Assembly (NCBI RefSeq): GCF_003073045.1
Contig: NC_037590.1
Coordinates: 36,572,751-36,636,750, forward strand
Length of the DNA stretch: 64,000 nt
Reading direction: 5' to 3'
DNA from: Pomacea canaliculata
Lineage: Eukaryota > Mollusca > Gastropoda > Architaenioglossa > Ampullariidae
Part shown: in pieces, positions 19,901 to 32,140 of the stretch
Position numbering within the stretch: position 1 is the stretch's first letter
Layout of the letters: the number at the start of each line of letters is the position of its first letter
Translations under genes and position numbers: made by a program
The notes under the pieces: model-generated
Told to the model about the DNA's origin: nothing
Seen by the model: only the letters and a program-made list of their open reading frames with translations
Database searches by the model: none

Positions 19901-22134
19901 GAAGATTCCTCATCCTTATTTTCGCTGCACCTTCAGCTTAGACATCTGTGTACATGTGGGCCTAAGCAGGTATAAGTTGTTCACAATCTCTATGGTCAAG
20001 ATTTTAGTTTATCCTTGGATGTGTCTTTGGTAATGATACCAGGCATGTTGAAGATGTTTAGCTCTGCAGCTAAATTACTTATTCCTTATAGTTTTGAAGT
20101 AGTTCAGTGGTGTATGGCTTATTTGGGAGGGTGCTTCACTGGAAAGCTTTAGTAATTCCTTTTTCAATTCTGTGCATATTGTGACATAAAGTATCCCATA
20201 ACATTCATATTTTCAAGGAAACATTTTTTTTCACATAATTAATAACTGTGGGACAGTTACCTATTTCTCTCAATTTACTCTCTAATGAGTTGGCCCTATT
20301 GCCTTTACCATTTTTGTTTTTATCTTACTGCATTGGCATAACTGTGGTTTTCAGGCAGGATTTTTCTTACATTTCATGCAGTCTAGTAAAACATTGATGC
20401 TTACTGAGGGCTAATAAAATTTATACATACATTCATAAAGGTATAAAGTTCTCCCCCATTCAGAAAAAAAAGGTGGGGGCAAGAATGTGGGAGGGAAAGT
20501 TGCAGATCAGTGCATTTTCAAATTTAATTTGCTTTTAAAGTTACATGAAGTTGTCTTTTTTTAAAATTTATTTATTTTTAATTTAAGTGCTATATGTTGC
20601 AGGGAACTTTAATCCGTGTCTTTGACACTCAGTCTGGCCTGCAACTTCATGAACTGAGAAGAGGAGCCAACAGTGCAAACATTTACTGGTGAGTAACAAA
20701 ACTCTTTTTTTTAAGTGAAAATTTGGGAAAATGCCATTTATAAATTTAAAAAAAAAAAATACAGGAGTACAAGTAGACTAAGTTCACATTACTCACTGAA
20801 ATATGCTGTCCATTTAGATATTAAAAATCTTTTCTGCTAATCCTCAAATATCTTTTAATTTGGACATTAAGGTAGACCATAAACAAGGCAAGTTAGAGAG
20901 AAGACTAACCCATTGCTTGACAATGTTTTAAAGCATTATTATCAATTAAAGGCAAATGACAGCTACTTTATTGTAAATATGCTTTTGCAGCATTAATTTT
21001 AGCCATGATTCAACACTGCTGTGTGTATCCAGTGACCATGGCACGGTGCACATATTCTCCACAGAGGACCAAAAGAAGAACAAACAGTCAAGGTATGCTG
21101 AGGTTAACATTCTGAAATCTTTTTTGACTTCTTGCTCTTAATACTCTTTTGAATGAGACATTGTTGATAATCTGATATTTGCTAGTCATTCTGAAGTTTA
21201 TAGCCAGAGCTAAATCAGATAAATCTCAAATTGTTTTAGGATAGCAACATTTGTATATTTAAGAATCCCTCTCAGCTGATGTTTTCCATGTTTGCCATTG
21301 GGTTTTGAAAAAATGCATTGCCCTTTGTTCACTAGCTTGGCTTCAGCAAGCTTTTTGCCCAAGTATTTCAGCTCAAAGTGGAGCTTCTCCAAATTTCAAG
21401 TGCCTGGTGGCTCTCACTGCATTTGTGCCTTTGGCGCTGATGCTAACTCTGTCATTGGTAAGTTACAGCATGTTGATTTTTTTGGTATTTCTTTTTGTAA
21501 CATCTAAACTTTTTTACTACATTCAGCTGCCTGCTACTGACATGACTCCCATAATAAAATACCGAGCTTGAGTCACTATTGCTTTTTTATCTTTTAGTTT
21601 AGGCTCACAAATAGAAGTTATTTTTTTATTGTTATTTTTAAATCAGCATCAGCCCAAGCTATTAGTGTCTCAGCTACGTTATTAGTTCATTGTGAAACTG
21701 TCCATCTTTCAATGATTAATAATATTAATGACAGTGTTACTCTATTGTCCATTAGAACAAATCTAATAATGGAAACTTTCCTTCTGCAGCAATGAAGACA
21801 ATAAAAATTGGAAAACAAATTATAACACAAAATAGTACCTATGTATATAGATATAACAAAAATAAAGGGAGTGCACCACAGATGTAAAGCCTTCAAATGT
21901 TTGTTCACCAAAAATAGAAGTTTAGCAAAACATAAAACTATCAAAACATTCCTAAAAAAAGTAATTAGTTCAGTAGATATCTTACTGTTCCATACAAAGC
22001 AAAACCCAGATTCTTGTCTGTTTTCAGTGATCTGTGCAGATGGCAGTTATTACAAGTTTGTCTTCAACTCTAAAGGAGAATGCATCCGTGATGTCTATGC
22101 ACAGTTTCTGGAAATGACAGACGATCGAATGTGA
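10911..22134 (+). CDS. WDR45B: WIPI3 / WDR45B-type phosphoinositide-binding beta-propeller
   Basis: A PROPPIN protein that binds PI3P on forming autophagosomes and helps recruit the autophagy machinery. Ten exons with compatible phases: 10911-10977, 13132-13206, 15678-15779, 17769-17856, 18437-18531, 18865-19055, 20603-20688, 20991-21092, 21336-21457, 22028-22134 (stop TGA). They total 1035 nt, 344 residues, the same length as vertebrate WDR45B. The start is chosen because the first exon reads [20 protein letters not shown], matching the family's N-terminus, and splices in phase to [14 protein letters not shown]. Other family blocks: [38 protein letters not shown], the lipid-binding LRRG motif (20654-20665), [28 protein letters not shown], and the C-terminal [13 protein letters not shown]. 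No defect seen. Large introns carry LINE relics near 16.0-16.8 kb and 19.2-19.9 kb. Confidence 0.97.
15970..16830 (-). mobile_element. Non-LTR retrotransposon relic: end of reverse transcriptase and C-terminal region
   Basis: The minus strand gives, in order and with frame changes, [18 protein letters not shown] (the RT catalytic FADD block at about 16765-16800), [28 protein letters not shown] (about 16393-16430), [26 protein letters not shown] (about 16225-16285), and a final QDLLAIAK...W-ALSAAVS. These are the conserved downstream blocks of LINE reverse transcriptases. Stops and frameshifts show it is dead. It lies in the WIPI3 intron 15780-17768, antisense to the gene. The LINE clade was not determined. 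Confidence 0.75.
19195..19880 (-). mobile_element. LINE relic: RNase H and C-terminal segment
   Basis: On the minus strand the segment encodes pieces of a LINE RNase H domain and tail: [19 protein letters not shown] (about 19624-19682, the closing His/Asp block of RNase H), then a cysteine-bearing stretch ending [15 protein letters not shown] (about 19320-19370), then [13 protein letters not shown] and GPTEIC. Stops interrupt it. It lies in the WIPI3 intron 19056-20602, antisense. It differs from the 16 kb relic in which part of the element survives, so the two may be different families. Confidence 0.65.
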
Positions 22135-24170
22135 CTTTTCAGCATGGGATGGGCTTTAAGGGGAATATATTTCCTGCTTCTTTTGCTGTGCACATTAATT
22201 TGTGAACGGCTATTATCAGCAGCATGTATCAGGAGTGTTGTGGACAAAATGAATGGTTGCCGTGGAATTTCAATTTTAAAGGGAACAGAATCTGCAATGT
22301 CTCATTATTTCTGCCTAAATCATACTGGGCAGTAGTAAAGATGTAATGTGATATGTGTGTGTCATCATTTTACGATCAGCAAAGCAAAAATTAAGACAAG
22401 AGCACGTTGGAAAATTGCTAGTCAAATAGAACGGTTTTATTACTGCCGTAATACTTTTTACAATATAATTTAATTTAAATTATATCTGCTTTAACACTGT
22501 GAAGTCATCCATTGAAGAAATCAATAGAAATGAAGTATAGGGTGTTGATTGAGAACATCATCTGCATATTAAACTTGTTCTTGCATTATGTTGTTAACCC
22601 TGTACAGAATGCAAATCATTTTTTTTAAAGATGAGAAGAAATGATTACAGAGTGTTGTGCGATGTTGAGCAGACCTTTTCCAGATTTTAAGCAGAGAGGT
22701 GGTTAGTGTTACTGTAATTTTAAGGGAAAAAGTTATGTGCTATTGTAAGTAAAATAGTTATTTCTGTGGCAGTGCCATGTTACATCAAGGGTTGCAAGGT
22801 GCTTGCATTAGGTGTGATAATTTTACAGTTGAAATTTCATGATTGTGTCATTATTTTACTTATAAAATCATTGATAAAATTTCCAGTCATTTATGACAAT
22901 GAAAAATAACCATAGAACCATGTGGGTCTTTTTAATTTACTCTAGTTTAAACTGTTTTCCAGTGAAATCCTGTATTCTGTTGTAAAAAGTTGATATCCAA
23001 ACAATGTTATAGATATTAAAAACTGTTTACAGTAGATTATTCATCTGGTGTGTTTCCCTAAAGCAAGTACCAAAAAGCACTTGACAGCATTCATGCAGTC
23101 ATGTTGAGAGGGTGCTGTGAACGAGTTGTTGAAAAGAGTACCTTGAGCCTGTGTGAAGAGAATCCTTTTCCCTTGAATATTTTAAGCTAAATCTTCAGGG
23201 TTGCTTAGATATTGGCCTTTTTAAATTGGCAGGGAGAGCATTGCATGCAGATTATTAATGCTTGAGAGATTTTTGTTTCTGAAGGGTCTTGAAATGTTTG
23301 CTAATATGAAACTGTAATACACTTTTATTTAAAACCTATAAAATCTCTAAATACTCATTGCATGACATTTCCTCCTGACAAGAAATATGTATATAACAAA
23401 AAAGACAAAATGTACACCTTGCAGAACGATATGAATGAAGTATAGACCTCTATTATCAAACCACTTTTGATAGCACTGGAGTGGTTTCTTATCCAAATGC
23501 TTGACATTTCACACATTTTTCATGAATTTGGCATATTCATTATGTTTTACAAAAATCAAAAATGTATTGCTCATTACCCAAACAAACTAAAATCTTATGT
23601 GCTTGAATATGATCAAATATGACCATTCCTTTGAATATTATTTTGTTTCAGTGTTTGTGTGTGTGTGTGTGTGTGTGTCTTGTTTGGATTTTTTTTTTTT
23701 TTGCAGGGGGTGGAACAAAATGAGGTATAGGGACTTGGTTATTAAGATCACAAACCTGTGAAAAAGTTCTATGTTCTAATAAAATATGTGCATGTACATG
23801 TGATCGGTCTAATCAGCACATTTCTTTCTCTTTCCAACTTAACTGCCATGATATATTACCTGCTATCCACAACATGCCATTATATATGGCATTAACTGTT
23901 TGTTTCCACTTTTAATCGGTAGAAGAAGTGTGGAAATTATAAGTTTAATTAATGGGCAAATGAGATGGACAGGTTTTGTGTTGGATCCTAAATCAGTTGA
24001 GGTTATACAGTTTGCTAAAGTTAATCCCCTTTGCAAAGTGAGCTTGTGACTCATCACTTATTGCCCTTGCTTGACAATGACACAAATCTGGGTGTGCATG
24101 TTCAAGACTGCAGCAGAAAGTATTTGATTGCCAAGGGAAAATGTCGTTTTCTTTTGTGAGATAATAAAAT
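22135..24170 (+). other. Probable 3' UTR of WIPI3
   Basis: AT-rich sequence after the stop with no convincing ORF. Candidate poly(A) signals: ATTAAA at 23015-23020, AATAAA at 23778-23783 and 24163-24168. A (GT)n microsatellite lies at about 23651-23679, followed by a poly-T run. Confidence 0.4.
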
Positions 24171-27100
24171 TGTGAAACTGTTTACTTACAGTGTCATATT
24201 GTGATGCTTTGGCATCTGCCAGGATTCTAGTAAACAGTAAATTTGTGTTAGACCTTGCTGGCTAGACCATAGTCAATAGTTACTTGTATTTTTCACAAGT
24301 TATTCAGAAATGTATGATAAAAGGTATGAAAACATAACAGTAATGATTCTGTGATACTCTGTAAATGTTTTGACTTTGGAGAAAAGCTTTCTCTTGCGGG
24401 GAGAATTTCTAATGTGTGCACAATCCTGCTAAATGCTTTAATTTGTTTTCAAAATGTGTATCCCTCCTAAAATTCCCAGATAACAGATTTTTGGCATGAA
24501 GGTATTGTGTGTTTATTGGGAAAGATTTTTTTTCTCTCGTAGGCATAATTGTTTTCCAGTGTTGTGGAATGTTGTACTTATTGTCTTTTAAACAAAAATG
24601 TCCATTCCGCTGGGATGTTAGTATGTGTAACTAATGGAAATATGTTTTATTTGAAGCATTTTGCAGGGTTCAGTTACATTAATCACACATCTTGTCCATA
24701 ATCATGCATATTACACAGTCTGGCATTACAAGTAAGTGCATTTTGTGCTGTGTTCAGCCCATTTTTGTGTGCTGGTGTGTACGTATTCTCAGTTTTAAAA
24801 AGTGTTACCATGAAAAAGAGGGCACTTTCATTAACTGGTTATCTTCAGTTTTTCTCACGTTAATAATCCTGCATCCTTCACTGATTATGTTAAATATTTA
24901 TGCACACCATTTATAAGCTGAAGGATAAAACAAAATCTGCATTTCATGGAGTCCTTATTGCCTTTGTGGTAAATATTGAATATTCTTCAGTTTTAGGCTA
25001 TTGAATAAATACTTGCTTATCTCAAATTTATTTTGTATATCTTTTGCACCACAAGAAAACGAAAGCCAAACAAGTATTGTGCCCTTTACAATTATAAAAG
25101 CACAGTCTGCAAACATCACTTCATTTTGTTTTTTTAGCACAGGCACTTTAGCTGTCATCCAATGAATTGAAATCACATTGCGTTTCAGTGTCATTGTTTG
25201 TAATTCATAACCAGTTTCAAAGTGGAGAGAGCTGTGTTCATAGAGTTAACACAGTGCTTGTATTTGCCAAAATTTGTTATGGCTCTTGTTATAATTTAAA
25301 AAAACAGATGTCTAATATTGTGTATGCTAAAACATACATCAACCATTCCACATATTTTGCCCCTCACATTTCACTCTTTATGGTGTCTGGTCACTAAGCA
25401 GAATTTGATGACATGGCAAACATTTTCAGTTGTGAGATGTTTAGAAGCAATTTCAAAAAGTAAAAATGATGGAGTGACTTTTTTTAATGTAAGATGAAGT
25501 TTATGTGTGTTTGTGTGTGTGAGATAGAGAGATAAGATCTCATTCATACCTTTTGTCTGATCCCCATTAAATTTGGCAGGAATATTTCAGTTATGGGATT
25601 GCAGTAGGCTGTGTACAATGCCAGGAGCATATTTATCTTCTAAGATGTTACCATGGGCATAAGCTGTTGCACCAGACATTTGTTACTCCGAGCAAGCGTA
25701 GACAGCAGTGTAATTTTATTGTAATTTATAACCATAAAAAAATGGTTAATTATAACTTATTGAAAAATAGCTCACCCAGTTATTGCAATCACAAGAAATC
25801 ATGTAATATTCAGAAAAAGATAAACTTTATAATCATATTAATTACATTCAAGGTTTGCAAGTCAGTGTGCTGAACAACCCCCCCCCCCCCGAAAAAAAAA
25901 AAAAAACCCCTTGTGTCTTCTTTAATTAATCCTTTTATTTGTAATAGTGTTGCTTTTTCCTTTGTTTAGATTAAGGGCTAGACGTAAAAAAGCATAACTT
26001 TTGCTTATTCTGTTACCCTTGTAAATAAAGATTAGACATTTGTCGCTCTCTCTCTGCTCCACTACCTCTTTTTTTTTTTTTTTGCACTTTATGAAAAACG
26101 GCTTAAGCATTGGGCGGAGGGAGGCGGAACAAAAAGCCCCTTCAGCATCCATTTCCCCGGTTCCTACACCACTGCCGGGAAGCAGACCACCGGTACTTGT
26201 CTTGGTAGGAGATGCGGCAAATGCGCATCTTTGGTAGGATCTTCCCATATGGTAGCCTGTCCACTCCTTGCTGCTTACCAACTGAGATTTCTTTTGCTTA
26301 CCACGACGTCCTCCTTCCACGTACCCAAGGGGCCAAAGTTGTGAAGCGAGAGCAAGTCATTTCTCCAGGACAATATGGGGGAACGCAAGGAAACAATCTT
26401 ATTTTCGTAGTTATATTGCTATGCCAAGACGCTGCGGGTATTTATGTGGGTTTTTGTTGTTGTTTTTTTTAAACCAGGGCATTTTTGCTGTCCCTATATA
26501 ACTATAATTCAAGGGTAAAGCAGCGTCTGGATACCTTTATAACTTCATAACAAGACTCTTGTTCCCCATGTTACCTCAGGTCAACGACTTAACGCTCGCT
26601 TCGTTGCTACGACTCCAGGAGAACTGCTTTCGGTGTTGTGCCGAACCAAATCAGTTTACAAGTAGAGGTTCCTAGAGGACACCCCTTTTCTTCCCCCCCA
26701 ACCCCAAGGGAGGAGGCTACCACGCTGTGTACGTGTTTTGTGTTCCTTGTGAGAGATTAGGAGCAGTCTTTTTGTCATGGATACTTTCAGTTTGAAACAA
26801 AAGCGTTAGCGCCACCGCGTATGACGTAAGCGGCAGAGGTGTGTAAATCAAGGGGTCCCGTTTTTCGTTTACTTCAACTAGTCGATACTTAGGGTTGGGC
26901 ACTTCTCAACCGAAAAAATTAATATGAAAGAATTTTTGCCGACCACCTTTTTTTTTTTTTTTTTTAAAAAAAAACAAAAACCAACATAGCTCTCACGTTA
27001 AAAAGATTTCAAAATTCTATATTTGTCCGGTTGAGAGCGGACTAAATCCAAAGTAATTCCTGTCTGGTGGTTGAATGGATAGTTTGTCGCTTATTAGTGT

Positions 27101-27310
27101 CATGCGCGTCGACGTTGACTCTATTGCATTTGTACCACCACTCTCACAAATCGCAAACAACAAACACTGGGCTTTTGTGTAAGTAGTATCTCCGAACTGC
27201 TCACCAGATTCGTTGGGTAGTGTAGTGACTTTAGATATACCAAGTGGAGAGTAGTCGACGCCGCTCTGGCCAGAGGAAGAACTGGCTTACGAACGTCAAA
27301 GACTGACTGG
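24171..27310. other. Intergenic, no gene recognised
   Basis: Both strands were read. ORFs are short and look like chance. An unusual homopolymer junction lies at 25878-25906 (13 C, one G, 15 A), and a poly-T run at about 26070-26085. Base composition becomes richer in GC and CpG from about 26.1 kb onward. Confidence 0.4.
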
Positions 27311-27312
27311 TC

Positions 27313-27425
27313 GTCCTGTACAGGATACCTCTGCATGTGACATCTGTTTACAGGGCTGGTTGCCTTTCTGTGATATTGCCTTAGCAGCTAAGGCTTAGTT
27401 GCTGGCTCGGCGTAAAACACCAATT
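27313..27425 (+). repeat. SINE fragment, same family as the 59.7 kb element
   Basis: The block CATCTGTTTACAGGGCTGG then TTGCC...GTGATAT...GCTGGC aligns with the body of the tRNA-derived SINE at 59.69-59.89 kb (ATCTGTTTACAGGACTGG and following). The tRNA-like head with A and B boxes is not clear here, so this is a partial copy. Confidence 0.5.
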
Positions 27426-27429
27426 CATC

Positions 27430-28690
27430 CCCCCCCCCAACCTGTACAAGATACAATAAATCCCTTTACTGCAATCTGTAATGCCGCTTTCTGGATTTCT
27501 TGTGCAGCAGCCAGTCTAAGCAAACCATGCTTGATGTTTAAATCGTTCGTCACGAGGAAGATACCAGAACTGAGAAAAAGAGTGCACACGATAGACCAGT
27601 CTCCAGTTTTGCCATCTCTTAAATTTCAGCACGTGGCGATTGGCCTTCGAAGATTGTGTGACATGTTCTCCAGATAACGCGGTTACTATTTACAACAGAA
27701 AGAAGTATAGAGTGTTTTCAGAACAATATATGTATATAAAATCTTTATGATGCAATGTTATCAACGGCGCAATTTTTCTTCTAATCAGAGCTTTGTGAAA
27801 AGAGTCAACTTACGGGTGTCAATCCTTACAATCATTACTTATATGTTTAAAATTTGACGACGGAATGTTAAAAAATCAGTTTACAGTTTCTGGAAGCTAT
27901 ACAACAAAGTATAAAAAGTTGAGAAAAGACATAGGCAGTTCAGAAAGAACTTCTCAAACTGTTGCAACCCGAATTATCACTGGTATTAAAAAACCTTTCA
28001 CATTCATGCCTAAAACACTTTCAGTAGCACCAACAGCTTTCAATGGATCTTTATTACTGTCCTTGATTACACAGAAATGGGCTGTGTTTATTTGATCTCC
28101 GTTTTCAGAGCTTTTAATTAGATTTTTGTCATGGATTTTTACCCCCCTTTGAATCTACATTGGCCTAAAAATAAAAAGCTGTAAAGAACATAATTCAAAT
28201 GGGTCCACACCCATCAACAACTCACCATGGTGCGTTAAAAAAAATCCTAAACAACTCCATGCGGTTTTTTTTAAACTTCTGCAAGAGAAACTTAGAAAGA
28301 TAAGACTTTTTGCTTCTTAAACAGCCTGTACAAACCAATGGGATAAAATGTCGTAAAAATCACCGCTTTGCGGCTTCACCGAGTTTGTCTTTTTTTAGAT
28401 TCCATGCTAGAGAGTCCATGTCCATTCGATAAACACAATTCCTGCCGTAAAAATCTTGTATATTGAATCTTTCCCTACTGGTACACTGTAGTCGACGACC
28501 GTATAAAGATTGAACACATTCCATTTACAGAAGAAATCAGAGAAATGTTTGGATGAACACCTATCACACACTTTTTTTTTTAACGACAGGAAATGAACCC
28601 TGTCTCCCTCTCCAGTCTTAACCGTGACCTTTTGAAGAAACAAGAAATCTGTTCCGAGGTAAGCAGCAAGAACTGAAACTGTAAAGGAAG
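27430..28690. other. Intergenic, nothing recognised
   Basis: No ORF, repeat or RNA gene that I can support between the SINE fragment and the start of the duplicated block. Confidence 0.35.
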
Positions 28691-29339
28691 GCTACAAACT
28701 GTACATGTTTAGACACTGTCAAGGTTATCAGAGTCATGCTTGGACCCTACAAGTTATCACGAAACTATGCATTACCACTTCAGTGAGCAAAGAGGTCGAT
28801 CGTCTGAATTTTTTTTTTTTCTCCCGAGAACATTCCGCGGGTCGTTCGACAGACAACTCCTGGGCTAAACAACACTGCGTATTGATTGCGTCCCTTCGTT
28901 GAAGGCGCGTCAGTTCTGAGCAGCCATCATCTGCTGTCGACATGTCAAAGCTGCTTTGTGACAAGAAACTCTGTGTATAATGACTGCGAAACACATGCCT
29001 GCTGTTCCGTATTGTTCATTGACGACAGACATCGCAGTTAAGTTTGCTTCTGCAATTTTTATAAAATAAAAAAAAAACAAAAAAACTTTGGGCCGAAGGA
29101 GCCCGGACAGTTCGACCAGACATGGCTTAGTACACACGCGTTCGTATTCTGAAAGTCTGACTAGTCATTGTAAGTCTGGCTTTTTCCCTAAGATCCCCAT
29201 AAACAAATTGTATTACTCACAAGATGGATAAACCAATATGTACACGTGTACGAAGAAAATTCTGTATTTTAAGGAGGTTTGAACGCGTGTGTGTTGATAG
29301 AGGGTGAATATCATTCAACCGCTGCTACTGTCCGTTTAG

Positions 29340-30863
29340 TCACGATTGTCGGTTGGAGTTAACGGTTTCGTGGATCCAGTCCAAGTAACTCTGCACGCGA
29401 GTGTAGATGCCATACTTTCCTTTCTTGCCGCAGCCCTCGCCATAGCTGGTGATGCCCATGAGAAACCAGCGCGTCGTGTCGGTGGCACTGTCCGTCTTGG
29501 GGCACAGCAAGGGGCCACCACTGTCGCCGGCACACGAGTCTGTGCCGCCCCGTTGGCTGCCGGCGCACAGCTGTGTCTCGGTGATCTCATACTCGAAGAC
29601 CGCTGGCAGCGCTTGCGGCTGACCAACGGCACCTCCGCCTCGTGCAGACTGTCTGCGCCGAAGACGTGCGTGCTCCTTGTCTTGCCCCAGCCCAAGATGT
29701 AGCACAGACTCTTGGGGTCTGGCGTGAAGTGCTCGTCCGGCAGGCACGCGAAGCCTACCTGGCTATCCAGCTTCAGAGGCCTGTTCAGGTGCACCAGGGC
29801 GATGTCATTGGTGATGTTGGTGTAGTCAAAGTGCGGGTGCGGGAAGACGTCTGCTCGGTTAGGCCGTATTTCCTCTTCTGTGTCCTCGTACTCCTGTCCC
29901 GTGAAAAAAAGGGAAAAGGCGATGAAAAAGCAGGCGCGCGAGCGCACACACGCACACACTTTAGCAGCAAGTGCAGTAATTAATAAGATGCTTCACCCTC
30001 TAGTTCATAGCCAAAACCATTAAGGACGTCCTTAACCCAACGATATTCAAATCAGCCTCATTCTCGACATCGATATTCAGCTTCAAAAATCACTCACCTC
30101 CAAATTATGTTCTCCCACCCTCAGCACGATCCTTCGCTGTCGCCCTCTTTTCTGGACACAGTGAGCGGCAGTCAGCACCCACTGCGGGGCTATCAGAGTC
30201 CCGGCACAGTACTGTTCGTCCCAACGCGTAAGAATCGCTACCTGTGGGCAACAGTAAGCATGCAACATAATGTAGGCAACAGTGCGCTCACAACTGGGTG
30301 CGTGACCGGGTGTAGACAACAGTGTGGACATCAGAATGTGTGCAACATAATTTAGACAACAGTTCCACAAATTATGAAATCACCTGCTATGAATCATCTG
30401 AAGTCTTAAGCTTTATAACTACCATAGTAGAAGCCAGTGATTCCCAAAACATTACATTTGCTCTTGTGTCGAATGAAGTATGAGGTATCCGTTCTGCCGC
30501 CTATTATGTGCAGGGAGAGAGGGTAGGGTGGGAAAGGAATATTGAGTTTAAAACGCGTGTTCACAAGCACGTACATCTTCCGCTGGTTTGATGTTTGTTT
30601 TGTTACATTCCCCGCTCCACTCCCAGACATCGGCGTCGATGTCAGTCAATGAGACGTTTTGCTGCGTTGCGCCTACTTGCTTATGGCAATGACTACGGCT
30701 TGTGTTTCTTGAAGTTCACGTACCTGCCATGGCCAGCTGTGTCTCTGAGCTTCCTGTCCCCCGACCACGCGGTACGAACCTCTCGTGACCGCTGGCCTCA
30801 GTCCGCAGACACCCTGCACGCTACCAATCTCGCTGGCACCGGAAGCCTCGCTGTTCAACTTCT
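29340..30863 (-). CDS. Trypsin-type serine protease, copy A, catalytic exons with frameshift
   Basis: Three exons on the minus strand: 30863-30724 (propeptide end and SYR|VVGGQEAQRHSWPWQ), 30241-30098 (QYCAGTLIAPQWVLTAAHC, catalytic His codons within 30158-30172), 29893-29340 (catalytic Asp in NITNDIALVHLN). A single missing base near 29600-29601, relative to copy B, shifts the frame after VSRKRCQ. The trypsin-signature DSCAGDSGGP (GDSGGP codons 29511-29528) and the C-terminal SYGEGCGKKGKYGIYTRV are therefore out of frame, and the shifted frame ends at 29336. If real, the product lacks the catalytic serine and is inactive; otherwise it is an assembly error. The residue before SCAGDSGG is Asp, predicting cleavage after Arg/Lys. 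The first exon needs one leading base from an upstream exon, so this is the C-terminal part of a larger protein, probably the TSP1 exon upstream. Confidence 0.8.
30245..30362. repeat. Degenerate intronic tandem repeat, copy A
   Basis: The intron just upstream of the TAAHC exon contains loose repeats of (GG/GA)CAACAGTG...CAACATAAT, the same motif as the cleaner 29-bp array in copy B (47884-48030). Units here are too diverged for a firm period. Confidence 0.45.
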
Positions 30864-31337
30864 CTGCAACCACACGCAAACACAAATAAAGGGCTAGGAC
30901 CTACAAACATGCGAATACACAGTGAACAGATAGTCCCTACAAATACAATTAGCCATTCAATTTTTTTTATTTTTTTTGAGTCCGATCACTCCTAAATTCA
31001 GCAAACAACAAAACAACAGGGTTATCTCTCAAGAGTACGGGAGTAGATAAAGTAGTTGTCTAACAGGGCTATCTCTTAATAAACCAGAAGGCATTTAAGC
31101 ACACAGGACTAACGCTCACTAATCCGCAAGGAAATTAAAGGTGCTATAATCACTTTGATGCCCGCTACCCATTTGCCAATCTTAGTTGGAGTTTCAAATG
31201 TACAATATTATCAAAGTAGGCCCGACTAGGGAAATGGTAGTCATGAGACGACTATGGTGCAGACGCACTTTAATTTTATTGAAATTTCTTGTGAGAGCTG
31301 CGATGTGAATGAAAAAAATATTTCCTGACTGACTTAC

Positions 31338-32140
31338 TCGCTTTTCCTTGCAGTTTCGTTCTCTATCTCTCTTGTAAAGGCTAATGATGAAAATGACGAT
31401 GATGGTGGTGGGGTTGGTGCAGATCTCTCCATTGCACTCGTGTGAGTGAAGGATGAGTCCACGCCCTGGAAGCTGCTGCTGCTGCCTCCGGCATGAAGCC
31501 AGGTGTTCAGCGGTTCATAGGCAGGAAGTAGGTTCCGGCGCGGACACTTAGAGCCGGACACGCTGCAGCGTCGCATCTCCTGGACAACGATGTTGCTGCA
31601 GACGTCGCGCACGATGCACTTCCGCCGACGCCTCTGACGACACGAGCGCGTGCACACTCCCCAGGTCGACCAGTCGGTGTAGAAGGCGTCGTACAGCACG
31701 CGCTCGATGAAGTCGTGTCGTCGGCGTAGCCCGAGTTCTTCATCGAAACTGAGGGAGGACACGCGCCACCTCCCCGTCGGCAATGGCGGTTCTCTCTCAG
31801 CACGGCCTTGCCACAGCGCCGCACCTCGACATCTGCGCACACGAGTCCGGAGGCACTTCCGGTTACAAGGGCTCCATCCTGACCACGGCTCGTAGTAGTC
31901 GGACAGGAAGGTTTCCAAGTCAGTTTTGTTGGAGTTTTGCGCGCCATTCGTGTCACTGGCTTTTTGCAAATGTAAATGGAGGTTAGACTCAGTAGAACTC
32001 TGACCTGGAGTTAAGGTCAACAACGAAGACGACATAAGCATGGGTGGTGAATCTGGTCTCGATGGAGCTTTGGTTGCTTTCTGGGGCTTGGCGCGGTATG
32101 CTATTCCTCCCTTGTTCATCAGCTGGTTGATATTGGGCTC
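31338..32140 (-). CDS. Large exon with two TSP1-like modules, copy A
   Basis: Acceptor GCTGTGCAG|GAGCCC at 32140, donor GA|GTAAGT at 31338. The exon is open for its length in one frame. It opens with a Ser/Thr/Pro-rich stretch, then a first thrombospondin type-1 module (WSGWSPCNRKC, RTRVRRC), then FIERVLYDAFY, a second module (TDWSTWGVCTRSC, RRRRKC, CSVSGSKC), then a Ser/Pro-rich tail. Compared with copy B, the middle has one extra base, then losses of two and one, so about 30 residues between RRCRGA and LRRRHDF are read in a non-homologous frame and lose the cysteines that copy B keeps (RENRHCRRGGGACPP). Incoming phase is 0, matching the copy A signal exon. The outgoing phase does not cleanly fit the protease exon, so the 3' border and linkage are uncertain. 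TSP1 modules usually bind glycosaminoglycans or matrix proteins. Confidence 0.7.
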
